64,000 nt of DNA from Fremontodendron californicum (GCA_030761205.1 JAULJL010000018.1:10126501-10190500), one strand, 5' to 3'. Shown: positions 1 to 11,390, counted from the stretch's first letter. The notes: generated by a model from the letters alone, not told the origin. A program made the numbers and translations.

Positions 1-1408
1 TCCAATTCTCCATTTCTTCCTGGAGCCTTCGATGTTCTTGCTTCATTTTCTCTTTCGATCTTGAATTCTTCCTTAGCGATCTCGAATTCTGTGATTTCTC
101 TTGGCTGTGAAGAAATTGGTTGGGGTGGGACTCCCCCTGGAAGTATAACCGAATCTTTAACTCGGTTGGCTTTCCATAGCAAATACTGTGGAGCGACACT
201 ATCACTAAGAGCTCATAGCCTCATTCTCCGAGTATCTTTCCATGCTCGAATTATCTGCTCGACCCTTTTTGACACTGGCTCCCCATAATAAAATTCTACT
301 CGAACGAGCCCATGAGTCACTGGGATAAACTGTTTAGTTCCATATTGCCTTTGCACCATAAGCGGAGCATAACTCACGACCCCCCATGGACCCAAGAGTT
401 GTACCCATGGTTCCCCGCAACGGTATAACATTGGCATAGAGGGAATCCATGGTGCCATCCATTTTACTTGCTTGCTAGTAAGGGTCTGGAAAAATGCCAC
501 CCAATCTCTTTTGTTTTTGCGCTTCGGCCACTTGCTTTTGCAAAATTCCTGAATCGGGGCTCCACCCTGCAAATAAGGTTTTGTAAAGGAGCTTTTCTCA
601 CACTCGAAATGACTTTGAAGCCATACATATAGCAGCTGAGCACACCCTATGAAACGTCCACCCCATTTCCTTCGGCAAAAGTTCAATGATCTTATGGTCT
701 CTGCCAAGATTGCTGATGATGGATTGCTATTGTTCTCGACCTGCTCAAAGAAATTCACTACTATTGCTTCGATGTGCCCCAAAACCTTTGGAAAGATTAT
801 CATCCCATATATAGCCAGAGCGAAAGCAGTCATTCCTTTTTCTTCGTCCAAATGTCTTTCGATGAATGCTTTGAGGAAGTCCCAAGGTAGGCAAATATGT
901 TCTCCTTTGCGTCTCAAGTTGGAATCTCCTACTTTAATCCCAAGGATTTTAGTTAACTTTTTGCAAAGTCTGAACTTCAGCTTTCTAACATATACTTTAT
1001 ATGGACATTGGAGCTCTATCCCAAGTAAGACTGGGTATTCTTCAATGGTTGGGGTCATGTCCTCTCTATTGAAAGTAAAGCATCTGTATGACGGATCTCA
1101 AAAATAGATTGCTGCCTGATTAGCGATTCTTCTATCATCATCGAGATAAGCAAGGCTATCTGCCCATATTTTTAAGAGAATCTCATCTTTCTTTCTTTAC
1201 TCACTTGTTCCCAGATTTTTGCCAAACTTGTCAAGTCATTCTGTGAAACATCTAGGTTTATCTTTTCAGGCAGAGTTGATACAAAACCGGCCGTCAAACA
1301 ATCCCCTTCTTCTTGCTGAGTTTTTTCAGACCAAATCCGTACCTCCATAGGTGATTCGCATGTGACATTCACGAATGAGGCGCAAACCCGACGTTCAGTG
1401 GATTCCAC
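1..1408 (-). pseudogene. Broken ORF1 of an Ogre/Tat-type Ty3/gypsy element
   Basis: The minus strand from 1408 leftwards encodes a protein resembling the extra first ORF (as I recall DUF7745-like, plant mobile domain) carried by large Tat/Ogre retrotransposons, abundant in cotton and relatives; its function is unknown. The N-terminal piece (1408-1172) contains RIWSEKTQQEEGD. The frame is then disturbed between 1172 and 1058, where residues like DPSYRCFTFNRED can still be read. The main piece (1058-213) holds TPTIEEYPVLLGI, FALAIYGMIIFPKVLGHI, RFIGCAQLLYVW and QFIPVTHGL. An in-frame TGA at 213-215 interrupts it, after which the frame stays open to base 1 with a charged, coiled-coil-like stretch. 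At least one frame disturbance and one stop make it non-functional. gag-pol would lie left of the window. Confidence 0.75.
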
Positions 1409-2112
1409 GAGAATTTACGATCGAATAATGTATTGAAGCAAACACCTCGTTATGGGATGCTAATGATGCCAATGATAATGATGTGGGAAGAAGACAACCA
1501 CAAGAAAACAGAATCTGTTAGTATAAATATATATATATATATACAGATATAATAACAAAATAAGGTTCCGGAGAAAAATCGAATTTCCTTCAACCAATCA
1601 TACGACTTTCTAAGTTTCGTTATATGCTGGGTTCGGATTTCATATATCTAAAAGGTTCCCAAATTGTTCCTTACTACTATCCGAAATGGACTAGTAAGGC
1701 AACCCGATCCTTGCCTATTGTAGGCCATGAACGAAAAGGGTTCAATTCGAGTGAGAGTATTTTCCAGGCTTGTGCGTAGATTATTATCTCACGAAAGCAT
1801 GGCACTTTACACCCCGAGAGTGTTTCGCTAGCCTATGCGAAGGTATTACCTCACGAGAGCTAGGTACTTTACTCCCTCCTAAAAGGAAAAAACTCGGGTA
1901 TAGAGCTCATGTATGAAATGCGTATTTTAGTGTGTGAGATGGCCCGGATGCCCCGAATAATTTAATACACACGGAAAGATGCAAATAATCAAAAACAATT
2001 ACAAAATATCCGTGAATGCAAATTTATTCAAAATTTAAGATTTTCTTTTTATTCTTAAAACAAATAAGGGAACTATGATTAAATAATAGTAAAATCATTA
2101 ATTAAACCAAGC
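1409..2112 (-). other. Retrotransposon leader between LTR and ORF1
   Basis: This gene-free stretch is the untranslated leader of the minus-strand element. Its reverse complement at about 1700-1930 matches 62750-62945 in the second Ogre-type element: both hold a 'tacccg..tt..tccttttagg' block, two copies of 'ctttcgtga..taa' and 'ggctagcgaaacact', followed by 'ttgaaccc'. That two distinct elements share it supports homology. A primer-binding site would be expected beside 2112, but only 'gcttgg' of the 'gcttggcgactccgc' seen at 62394 remains, so the site is degenerate or deleted. A short AT repeat sits near 1525. Confidence 0.6.
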
Positions 2113-4747
2113 TGTCATAACGGTTTTTTTTTTACCGCTTGACGATTTTTTTTAAAAATAAAATAAAATGCAGGGAGTCGCCACCAATATTTTTGGTTAG
2201 GTGCGATTTGTCACCTAGGAAAACTTATCCTCTTAATAACATCCTAAAATCAATTAAGATATATTAAAACGATAATTTTTTGGTCTGCGAAACAAAATTA
2301 GATTCGGGAGTATGGTTACGCGTGGGGAAGGATTAATACCCCTATGACGCCCGTTTTAATCTTGAAAAAGTGATTTTAATTTTAATATTGAATTATAATT
2401 CCTTTAGTACATTTTATTTAAAAAGAATATTTTAAAACAAATGAGAGATAATATTTTTTATAATCATTTTTGAAGTAAAAGAAATTACTCATGTAAAAAT
2501 AATTTCTGAATCACTCCGATATTTCCGATAATGTTACGATAATTATTTTTACACGAACTGTTTTGAGGAACGATAGATATTCCGACCATCCGGAGAACGG
2601 ATTCGTTTTTAGAGAATTTTTACCCAAAAATAATTTTTAAAAAAATAGCCATTTTTTTTGGAGAAATAATAAGAAATAAGAATATAACGTCTTTTTGTAA
2701 ATAAATTCGAGATAACAGAAATCATCTGTTCAAAATAGTTTTTGAATCACTTCGATAATTTCGATAATGTTTCGGTAATTAATTCTACTTGAACCGTCTC
2801 GTGGAACGATTGATACTCTGACCGTTCGAAAAATAATCCGTTTTAGAAGATTTTATTTACCAAAGATAATTTTAAAAGATATATTTTATTTGCGGGAAGA
2901 AAGCCAAAATTAATAAAAATGTCCCTTTTTTTTAAAATTAATCTCCAAAATAAACGAAATTATCTGTGTAAAGATAATTTCTGAATCACTCCGATATTCT
3001 CGATAATATTTCGGTAACTAATCTTACTCAAACTGTTTCGTGGGACAATTGATACCCCGACCATCCCGAGATATAATTCGTTTTTAGAAATTTTCATTTA
3101 TTTAAAAAAAATGTTTACGGAGAAATTAATAAAAATATCTTTTTATAATTAATTTCGGAATAAAAGAAATTACTTTATGTAAAAATAATTCCCGAACCAC
3201 TCCGATAATTTCGATAATGTTTCGATAATCATGTTTACACGAACCATTTCGAGGAACGATTGATATTCCGATCATTCCGAGAAAGAGTTCGTTTTCAGAG
3301 AATTTTCTTTGCCGAAAATAATTTAAAAGACATATTTTATACGTGAAAAATTTATTCATTAAGAAACTAAATAAAAAAAACTTTCCTTTTTTTTATTAAT
3401 AATGCATAAAAATGAATAATAAAATAAATAAATGCCAATAACGATAGAATGAACAATAAATACAAAATAAAAAATGATAATAAGAATACTAATAATAATA
3501 ATAATAACAATAAAAAAATAGGTATAAGAAAATATATATATAATAAAATAAAATAAAATAAATGATAATAATAATAATAACAATGGAAAAAATAAAAATA
3601 AAAAAATAATAAATAATAATAACAATAATACTAGCAATAAACAAATATATATATATGGAAATAACAATAATAAATAAAATAATAATTAATATAATAATAA
3701 TAATAAAAACAATAACAAAAAAAATGAAGAAGCAACATCAGGGTCGGGTCCAAGCGCGGACCCGCGCGCGGGTCCTGTGACCCAACCCGGATGTTGCTTT
3801 AAAAGAATTTCTTTTTTCATTTCAGCCTAAAACCAAAAAAAAAAAAGTCTCACCCTTTTTTTATCTGAACACCCAGCCACCGCCGCCGTGCCGAAGGTCT
3901 TTTCGAGCAAGAAAAAGAAATGATCCTCTCTCTCTCTTTTACCCGAATATTAGGTTAGATTTCCCCAAAACAAAACCGAATTTCCTATATCTAAAACCAA
4001 AAATTCGAAACCTTTTTCTTTTTTTTTTTCTTTTTTTTCGTGTGTTTTGGTTGATCAGTTTTTCTTTTCTGGGGTGTTGTTTTTTTTTGCATTTTTTTTG
4101 CTTGTGTTGTTTTTTTTTTTGGGGTTTCAGATTTGTCTTTTTTTTCGTCCTTTTTTTCGGATCTGGGTTGGGGTTTTATAGGAGGTTGTGGCGGTGAGTG
4201 GCGTTGGGGCTAGGGGGTTAGGTGTCAGGTCGGTGGCCAGGCCACCTGGTTGCTGATTGCTTTGGTGGCCGCGTCTGGATGGCTGCTGTGTGAGGCAGGG
4301 GCGGTGGGTGCCAGGTCGGTGGCGGCTTGGCAGGGCAAGTGGGGGGTAGGGTTGCCAGGCAAGTGGGCATAGGGTTGGCGGTGGAGAGGCGATGGCTGCA
4401 GGGAAGAGGCGGTGGGGGAGCTACTAGGGTTTGTGGCCTGTTTGGGCCAGGTTCTGTGTACTGGGCCATTGGGCTGCTGGCTTGCTGGGAGGCCTTGGGG
4501 GTTTGGGACCTAATTGGGCCAAGGGTCTGTGTACTGGGCCATTGGTTTGCTGGCCTGCTGGGGCTACTGGGTCGAACAGGCCTGTTTGGTAATGGCCTGC
4601 TAGGCAGACCTATTGGGCTGGATTTGGGCTTCAAGCCCAAACATTTTAAGACCAGCATAATGTTTTTTTATATAAATAAATAAAATAATGAAAATAATAA
4701 TAATAAATATAAATAAAATAAATAAATAAATAAAATGGGTCGCTACA
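2113..4747 (-). repeat. 5' LTR of the minus-strand Ogre/Tat-type element (2635 bp)
   Basis: On the plus strand the segment begins TGTCATAACG and ends GGTCGCTACA, so it has TG..CA ends in either orientation. The block at 2168-2350 (gagtcgccaccaat, ggtctgcgaaa, ggttacgcgtgggg) recurs at 29407-29560 and, more distantly, in the 62 kb LTR, marking one LTR superfamily. The interior holds several diverged blocks of about 230-250 bp (2440-3330) with repeated 'gaatcactccgat..ttccgataatgtt', AT-rich simple repeats (3400-3720), a strong palindrome (3732-3797), and a GC-rich part (4160-4650) with 'tactgggccatt' repeats. Open frames here are low-complexity and not genes. Confidence 0.7.
3732..3797. repeat. 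Near-perfect 66-bp palindrome inside the LTR
   Basis: The outer arms, gcaacatcagggtcgggtc and its inverted partner, match at 17 of 19 positions. Between them lies the perfect 18-bp palindrome ggacccgcgcgcgggtcc. A GC-rich hairpin occupies the corresponding place in the related LTR at about 30666-30747, with the stem gacccgca/tgcgggtc. It is probably a structural or regulatory LTR element; function unknown. Confidence 0.7.
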
Positions 4748-7700
4748 AACTACTTGAAAAGAAAGAGGGCTATTGGCTGCAAAGATCAATAGTCAACTGG
4801 TTGCGAACAAGTGATAAAAACACAGCTATTAGCTATTAGAAGACGAAGAAACTTAATTCTAGACTTAGAGAATGACAATGGCACATGGTTGGAAGATGAG
4901 GAAGATCTGCAAAATTTAGCTATTAGCTACTTTCAGAAACTAATTGAATCCAACTGTTCCCAAATCAATGAAACCATCCTTGAGGCAGTAGAACACCGTG
5001 TAACAAATGAGATGAATCAACTGCTTCTTGCAGAGTTTCGGGCTGACAAAATAGTGACTGCCATCAAACAGATGCACCCTACAAAAGCACCCGGTCCAGA
5101 TGGTATGCCCGCTCTTTTTTTTCAAAAATATTGGAATATTGTTGGCAATGACGTTATAACCTTATGCTTGGATGTTATCAATGGTCAATGTGATATGCAT
5201 GTTCTTAATCATACTCATATTGTTCTCATCCCTAAGATAAAAAATCCAAAGAACATGACTTATTTTCGACCCATAAGCCTTTGTAATGTTATATACAAGA
5301 TTGTTGCTAAAGTTCTTTTAAATAGATTGAAACACATCCTTCCTGCTTGTATCAGCGATAACCAAAGTGCTTTTGTTCTTAGAAGGCTGATCACAGATAA
5401 CATAATGATTGCTTATGAACTGGTTCACACTTTGAAGATGAAAAAACAAAGAGGGAAAGGATGCTTTGCTCTAAAACTCTACATGAGCAAAGCGTATGAC
5501 AGGGTAGAGTGGCCTTTTTTTACAGGCGATAATGCACAGGATGTGGTTTGATGATAAATGGATTTCTATTGTAATGAGTTGTGTCTCAACAGTGTCTTAC
5601 TCTCTTATTTTTAATGGCCATATAACTTATTCCTTTACCCCAAGCAGAGGCCTCCAACAAGGAGATCCTCTATCACCATTCTTATTTTTGTTTTGTACAG
5701 AAGGACTTTCAGCCATGTTAACTAAAGCACAGAACAATGGAGAGTTAATGGTGTCCAAGCAAACAGATCTGGTCCTCGAGTTAATCATCTTTTCTTCGCA
5801 GACGATAGCTTGTGTTTTGCGAGAGCGAGCATAAGCAATGGAGAAAAGCTGAAGAACATGCTAATGATTTATGAGGAAAGCTCAGGCCAGAAGATAAACT
5901 TTGAAAAAACAGTTCTCTTTTTCAGCCCTAACACATCTGATGAACAAAGAACTGAAATGCAGGAAATGTTTGGTATCCAAATAGCAACCAATCCAGAAAA
6001 ATGTTTAGGGCTACCGACCATGATAGGGAGTGGGAAAAAGAAGGCTTTGAAAGATATCAAAAACAAGATGCATGCTAGAATTCAAAGTTAGAGTAGGAAG
6101 TTGTTATCTTTTGGTGGTAAAGAAATCTTCATCAAAGCAGTTTTACAAGCTTTGCCATCTTATGCTATGAATTGCTTCTTGTTACCAAAAAATTTGTGTG
6201 ATGAATTAACCAGTATAATAAGGAACTATTGGTGGTCGAGCAAACCAGGAAGTAAGGGTATATATTGGCTGCGATGGGATTAGGTTGCAAGCCAAAATGT
6301 GAAGAGGGTCTTAGCTTTCGTGATCTGCAATTATTCAACAAGGTTCTTTTAGGGAAACAGGGATGGCGACTATCACAAAATACAAACTCATTGAGCTACA
6401 AAGTTTTCAAAGCTAAGTATTTCCCACATTTTTCTTTCATGGATTCTAAATTAGGGTCGTGTCCGTCTTTTATTTGGAGGAGTATCTTCAATGCTAAAGA
6501 TGTGTTGCTGTATGGGACAAGATGGAGAGTTGGAGATGGCAAATCCATCAATATTTGGGGAGACAGATGGTTAACTTTGAATGGTTCTTTCAACATTCAA
6601 TTAGAATCTAGTATTCTGCCAAGAGATGCTAATGTGGAGATACTCATCGATGAGGATACAATGCAATGGCGAGAAGGTTTAATCAAAGAAGAGTTCACAC
6701 AAGATGAAGCCACTGCAATCTGCAACATTCCACTGTATAGTACTGGAACACCAGACAAGCTAGTATGGCACTGTAATAAAGATGGAAAATATACAGTAAG
6801 AAGCGGCTATAGACTCTTCTTAAACATGAGATTTGGTTTTGGACCACAGAGGAGACTATGGAAAATGCTTTGGGAAGTGAACATTCCTAATAAAATAAAG
6901 TTGTTTAGATGGCGATTATGCCATGACATTCTACTAACATGAGCAAAACTAGCATCTAGAGTTCAGGACATAGATACTAGATGCACCAGATGCGGCTGTG
7001 AAGCAGAAGATGACATACATGCACTAAAAGACTGCTTTATTTCTAGAAAAGTGTTTGAATGTAGCCAATTGCCTCAGCAGTTAACGTCTGATCCAGTAAG
7101 CAGCTACGTTGAATGGCTGGGAAAAACAGCTTGACTACTGAATATAGATGATTTCGAGGTTTTCTTACTCACTATATGGGCTTTGTTGAATGCCAGAAAT
7201 GGAGAGTATAAGAGGCAACAAAAAATGTCTAAAAGGAGAATTATTGAGAATATCAGGAATTTTTATAGTGAGTACAAACAAGCCCAAGTGCAGCAGAGAC
7301 AACAACCAAGTGCTAGTAACCGGATTCACTGGCAGCCCCTTCCAATGCCTTTCATGAAAGTCAACTTTGATGGTGCTTTGGATGTCCAACTAAAAAGATG
7401 AGGAATATGAGTGATTATAAGGGATTTTGAGGGATTTGTTATGGGAACAGCAGCAATTAAAATCAACCAAGTGAATGATGCAAGCATGGTTGAAGCACTG
7501 GCAGCCGTAAAGGCTCTAGAAGTGGCACACCAAATGGGACATCAAAGAATCATCCTAGAAGGGGATGCATTGTTGGTCATAAAGAAGTTCTTGGTAGAAG
7601 AAGAAGACTTTTCAACCATAGGACCTATCTTGGCAGAAAGTAAAAACAGATTGACTACATTTACAGATTATAAGGTTCAGCATACAAGAAGGCAAGGAAA

Positions 7701-7840
7701 TGAAGCAGCACATTCCTTAGCAAAAATTAGCTTAAAAATTCCATAAGATTCTTTTTGGTTAGAAGAGTATCCAGATTCCATACACCAAGTTGTAATGACA
7801 GATGTTATCAATATTTAATCAAAAGTTTCTTTTAAAAAAA
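4748..7840 (+). pseudogene. LINE (non-LTR retrotransposon) relic: reverse transcriptase, zf-RVT, RNase H
   Basis: The segment reads through L1-type plant LINE domains in order. It starts abruptly at the LTR boundary with YWLQRSIVNWLRTSDKNT. The RT follows, with THPTK-like PTKAPGPDGMPALFFQKYW (about 5077), IPKIKNPKNMTYFRPISLCN, LQQGDPLSPFLF (about 5650) and FADD (about 5793, in the shifted frame). A zf-RVT Cys/His cluster RCTRCGCEAEDDIHALKDC lies near 6980-7035 and an RNase H domain at 7363-7743 (NFDGALD, EALAAVKALE, LEGDALLV, AAHSLAK). Decay is clear: frameshifts near 5520, 5780 and 6280; stops at 6089, 6940, 7132, 7399 and 7408; and the motif-A Asp replaced by Tyr (KLYMSKAYD). The 5' endonuclease part is absent, presumably cut off by the gypsy insertion. 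Confidence 0.9.
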
Positions 7841-7961
7841 ACAAAAAACAACAATGAAATTCCTAACCCCTGAAACCTCGAGACCTAACATCTTCAAATT
7901 AAGGTAAATTTCTTTAAGATTAGCTTAGGTTTTCAACAAAATTAGAGGGAAGGAATTTACC

Positions 7962-8195
7962 TTAGTTTTGGATAATAAAAAATCTGGAAATTACAGGAAA
8001 AAGTACTTTTGGCTTTGGCTTTGGGGTGAATTGTTGTTCAGGGGATGAGTTTAGGGCTTGGATGGAGGTAACGCAGCACTCTTGCCACTCTAGACGGTTG
8101 AGGTCTTCGATTATCTCCTCTGTCAGCCTTGCGCTCGACGATATGCTAGATTCCAGTGTGGAACGTGATGAGTCCATTAGATCCAGCATCTCCAT
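7962..8195 (-). CDS. Open frame inside the long-TIR element, possible captured gene fragment
   Basis: A 77-residue frame on the minus strand begins MEMLDLMDSSRSTLESS and continues with an acidic, leucine- and serine-rich stretch including TEEIIEDLNRLEWQECC. Its composition looks like a real plant exon rather than AT-rich noise, but I do not recognise the family. A donor-like 'ctaag/gtaaat' lies at its 3' end, where the stop also falls, and its last part overlaps the terminal repeat. It may be a captured exon, a small pseudogene or chance. Confidence 0.25.
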   Translation of the reverse strand: MEMLDLMDSSRSTLESSISSSARLTEEIIEDLNRLEWQECCVTSIQALNSSPEQQFTPKPKPKVLFPVISRFFIIQN

Positions 8196-9353
8196 CGCAT
8201 CGTTGAAGGCTTTCTATTCAGTTTTTCGTTCAATTTAACATCACTAAAAATTAACGATCGATTAATCAAATAGAGAAACAAAGATTTTTCGATTAATTTA
8301 GGAACGTTTATCAGTTTCTTGAAACCGTGAATGGAGATAATCTAGGCACAAGAAACAAATCAGATAATCAATCAACAAAAGAAGAAAACAAATCAATTAA
8401 AAATGTTTTGATTCGAATTGGGAATTTGAAAAGGTAAATGAAAAAAATAAGATATCAATCTGGTTGAGGAAATTGACGGTGAGAGCCTGAGAGGGAGTTG
8501 TTTGTGAGAGGATAGGAAATTGATGTTTGTGAGATGAAGTTGTTTAATTTTTAACGAAATCTTTCATGTTTTTCGGTGAAATAAGTTAGCAAAGTTTTAC
8601 CTAATGCAATCACTCCTCTCCACTAGAGTCGTCAAAAAGTAGAGAGTTTTTTTATCGAGGTAAAGAAACATTGTAAATTAGTAAAAAGAGATGTCGTATG
8701 AATATGACGGAGAGGAAGATTGAAGCAGACCCTGAAGAACAAGCGTAATGGCAGGTGGTGGTGATGAAAGCTGTAGGTGATTGAGGATGGTAAAAATTAT
8801 GGTGGTTGTAATAGTTGCAAAAAAAAAAGAAGTACGAAGAGAATTAGAGAGGTAAAATTTGTCAAACTATTAAAAAATCCTAAATGAAGCTCTAGGACCA
8901 TTATATATAGCATTTCCAAAGAAGTTACCAAAAGTACTTACAAAAAGAATGAGAAGTAATCAGGAGATCACTCACATGAAAGTGACACCAATCATGAGTA
9001 ATGGGAGAGAGATGGGAGTTACTAAAGGTAGTGGGTGGAATGGAGGTTATGCGTAGGTTACACCATGAATAATGTTTTGGTCACAGATAGTGAAGAAAGA
9101 TTACATGATAGCATACTTGAGAGTGTTCTGTCTGTTCAATGGAAAAGGTAAGCACTTGTGTTTCAAGAAAAGGTTAAAAAAGGGTTTCTTAACAGTCTCC
9201 ATATTTGAGTCTCCAAGTCATGCTCTCCAGGCATCGCAATAATGGAGCAAATCCAAGAATCCTACCAATCTTTCGGGGTTAGCTCCATAGTCTTTACATA
9301 GCTGTGGATCTTGCTAGTTGCATTGTAAGTCTTTTTTGTCACGTGTTACACAA

Positions 9354-9535
9354 GCGTCTAGAGAGTGGTGGAGTGTTGGAGTGCTAAGGGAGTTGAGCAG
9401 TATAGCACTGGAATTTTGGAGGAGTGGAGCACTGGAGCAGTATAGCGTCTAGAGAGTGGTGGAGTGTTGGAGTGCTAAGGGAGTTGAGCAGTATAGCACT
9501 GGAATTTTGGAGGAGTGGAGCACTGGAGCAGCAGA
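9354..9535. repeat. 91-bp tandem duplication
   Basis: Two nearly identical 91-bp units start with gcgtctagagagtggtgg, at 9354 and 9445. Each contains several shorter 'gagcactggagcag'-like words, so the unit itself looks built from a smaller repeat. Degenerate 'gggagcgctgttg' copies follow to about 9740. Confidence 0.85.
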
Positions 9536-10063
9536 GCACTGAAGAACTGGATTGTTGAAGCGCTGCTAGGGAGCGTTGATGTCAGGTAGCGCTGCTGTTA
9601 GGGAGCACTGTTGCTAGGGAGCGCTGTTGTTAGTGAGTGCTGAAACTTGCTGTCAAAGAGCACGTTATCAAGGAATGTTGCTGCCAGTGTTGCTATCGGA
9701 AAGCAGTGTCGCCAGGGAACGCTGCTAGTAGGGAGCCTTGCTTCCTGTCTAATCAAGTTGTGCCTGCATGACATGTTAATAACCAAAAACAGACATCTAG
9801 AAGTGTTAAAGTAAAGTCTTATGTTTCTTTGGAAATGAGCTTGCTTTGTTGTTGGTTTGATTTTTTTTTTTTTTTTCCTGAATCTTTTCAAAATCAAATG
9901 ACTCTCCATTTTTCTTTTCTTTTTAAGATTTCAGATTTTAATCCCCAAAATTAAGAAAAATTCCTTCAAATTGAAAACCTTTTCAATTTCCCTCTACTTT
10001 CATTGAAAACTAACCTAATCTTTAAGAAATTTACCTGTTAATTTTTAATTTGATTTTAGGAAT

Positions 10064-10600
10064 GAATTGTGGTTTTATTTATTTTTCTCATTAAAGCATA
10101 AAAATATAATGCCATATGGCACGTCATCTTTAATTCATTTTAAAAAATTTCAAAAATGTCATGAATGCATATTTTACATCGTTATTAATTGAACTGATTT
10201 AACAAATTATTATAATAGAAAGAATCAATTTATATGAATTATAATGTAAGAATTGAATTTCAAACTTCATCTAAATACAGGAACTAAATATATAATTTGA
10301 TCGAAAAATTATAAAAGAAAAGAACAAAATAGAAAAAACAAAGAGGCATGTAAATGTAATGTATCCAAATCCTAATCTAGAAAGAGCGTTGAAACAGAGA
10401 CCATGACGAATACTGAAACGGTCCCCAACTAAAATCTACATCGAAAAGAGAGAAATGGATAAAAAGTTGGCATTTCATCCATCCCATCGATCATTACTAC
10501 CAATTGCCCATTCCTGATTCCCCTCTATATAAAGCTTAGCTTAGCTACTTCAAGATTGCCCATTACTTCCGCACAGTTTGGACTTTGGAGATAAAAGAAC
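10064..10600. other. Upstream region of the LEA-like gene
   Basis: This AT-rich gene-free stretch holds no recognisable coding sequence. Its last 100 bp are less AT-rich and include the TATA motif listed separately; the rest shows no supportable element. Confidence 0.5.
10524..10533 (+). promoter_or_regulatory. TATA box of the LEA-like gene
   Basis: CTATATAAAG lies about 70 bp upstream of the proposed start codon at 10601, in a short, less AT-rich segment. A transcription start roughly 30 bp downstream would give a leader of about 40-45 nt. This is inferred from position and motif. Confidence 0.55.
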
Positions 10601-11390
10601 ATGGCATCAACATTTACTAGAGGAGCACATTCAATGAATTCCATATTTTCCAAGTAAGCCTTCTCAATCCCCAAACCCCCCCCCCCCCTTTTTTCAAAAA
10701 AAAAAAAAAAAAACACCAAGTTTTCATATCTCTACAATATCAGTATATTTTTATAATTTTAATAAGTATTTGGCTCGATAATAAATACATGTATCTTCGT
10801 ATTCAAAGAATTTGACTCACTCTCTTCTAGATCTGATAATTCGTTTATTCTTATCATGTTCCTATTATTTTTTTGTATCATAATCGTATTTAAGGTGATA
10901 TATATTTATATAATTTTGTACACGTTAATAATTCATGTTATATAGATTTTGATACATTCGTATATTCGTGTTATGTTTATGTTATTTTTTACGTTGTATT
11001 TAGTTTTTTTTTTTTTTACTGTGTCCAAAATTATCAAGTTTATTCTCTTTTCTTGAATCAAAAATAGATATGTTAATCGGGTTATTTAAGCATGTTTAAT
11101 GTCTTTTTTCTTATTGCAAAATACTGTGTTTACATTGAGAAAGCAGGCCGACAATAAGAAAATACTGCACCAAGGGCAGCAGTTGTGCTGACACACGACG
11201 CGAGCCCATGAAATTAGAGGCTGAGGAAGTGAAGAAGAAGAAGAGCATGGGAGGAAATCACGATAGGAGTTGCTGGGTTCCTCATGAGCGAACTGGAATA
11301 TATTATCCCAAGGGCCAAGAGAAGGTGATGGCAGATGTTCCTGCACAAGCTGGGAAAGATACTGGGATTCATTGGTTTACGTATAATTAG
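10601..11390 (+). CDS. LEA-like protein, two exons, 98 residues
   Basis: Exon 1 is 10601-10653 and exon 2 is 11147-11390. The intron has a GT donor (AA/gtaag) and AG acceptor (aagcag/g), and the join keeps frame. The product starts MASTFTRGAHSMNSIFSK and ends with EEVKKKKSMG, SCWVPHERTGIYYPKGQEKV and ADVPAQAGKD. The 'SCWVPHxRTGIYxPKG' block is the signature of small plant late-embryogenesis-abundant (LEA3/SAG21-like) proteins, which are hydrophilic stress and seed proteins, several targeted to mitochondria. The basic, Ser-rich N-terminus could be a targeting peptide (inference). At 98 residues it is within the usual small size. The intron carries a C-run/A-run near 10676-10712 and a dispersed repeat (10790-11000). 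Whether it is expressed or a decayed paralogue cannot be seen. Confidence 0.7.
10790..11000 (-). repeat. Dispersed repeat copy in the LEA intron
   Basis: The reverse complement of this stretch ('cacgaatatacgaatgt..aaaatctatataacatg.attattaac') matches 49540-49610 on the plus strand. Both look like the 'tacgaatat/acacgac' repeats common in plant genomes. Class unknown. Confidence 0.5.

Larger units (their letters stand above)
7859..10063. mobile_element. Long-TIR (MULE/foldback-like) non-autonomous element, 2.2 kb
   Basis: About 130-150 bp at the left end (attcctaa.., ggtaaatttctt, aagattag, gttttcaa, agagggaa, aaggaattt, ggataaaa-like) reappear inverted at 9930-10063. No transposase frame is visible inside. 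The interior includes an open frame on the minus strand (7962-8195), a 91-bp tandem duplication (9354-9535) and a run of 'tagggagcgctgttg'-like repeats (9560-9740). Long TIRs without a transposase and with a possible gene fragment fit a Pack-MULE-like element, but I could not identify a 9-bp target duplication. The superfamily is therefore inferred. Confidence 0.55.

Noticed and set aside
213..1107. Host gene interpretation of the minus-strand frame at 213-1058, and the plus-strand frame at 649-1107
   Set aside because: The minus frame matches a retrotransposon ORF1 type and adjoins an LTR and leader; the plus frame is its shadow.
3359..3667. 102-residue hydrophobic minus-strand frame resembling a membrane protein
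   Set aside because: It comes from AAT/AAAT simple repeats inside an LTR; hydrophobicity is a product of T-rich codons.
4218..4683. Pro-rich (minus) and Gly/Leu-rich (plus) frames
   Set aside because: GC-rich LTR sequence with 'tactgggccatt' repeats, open on both strands; no family features.
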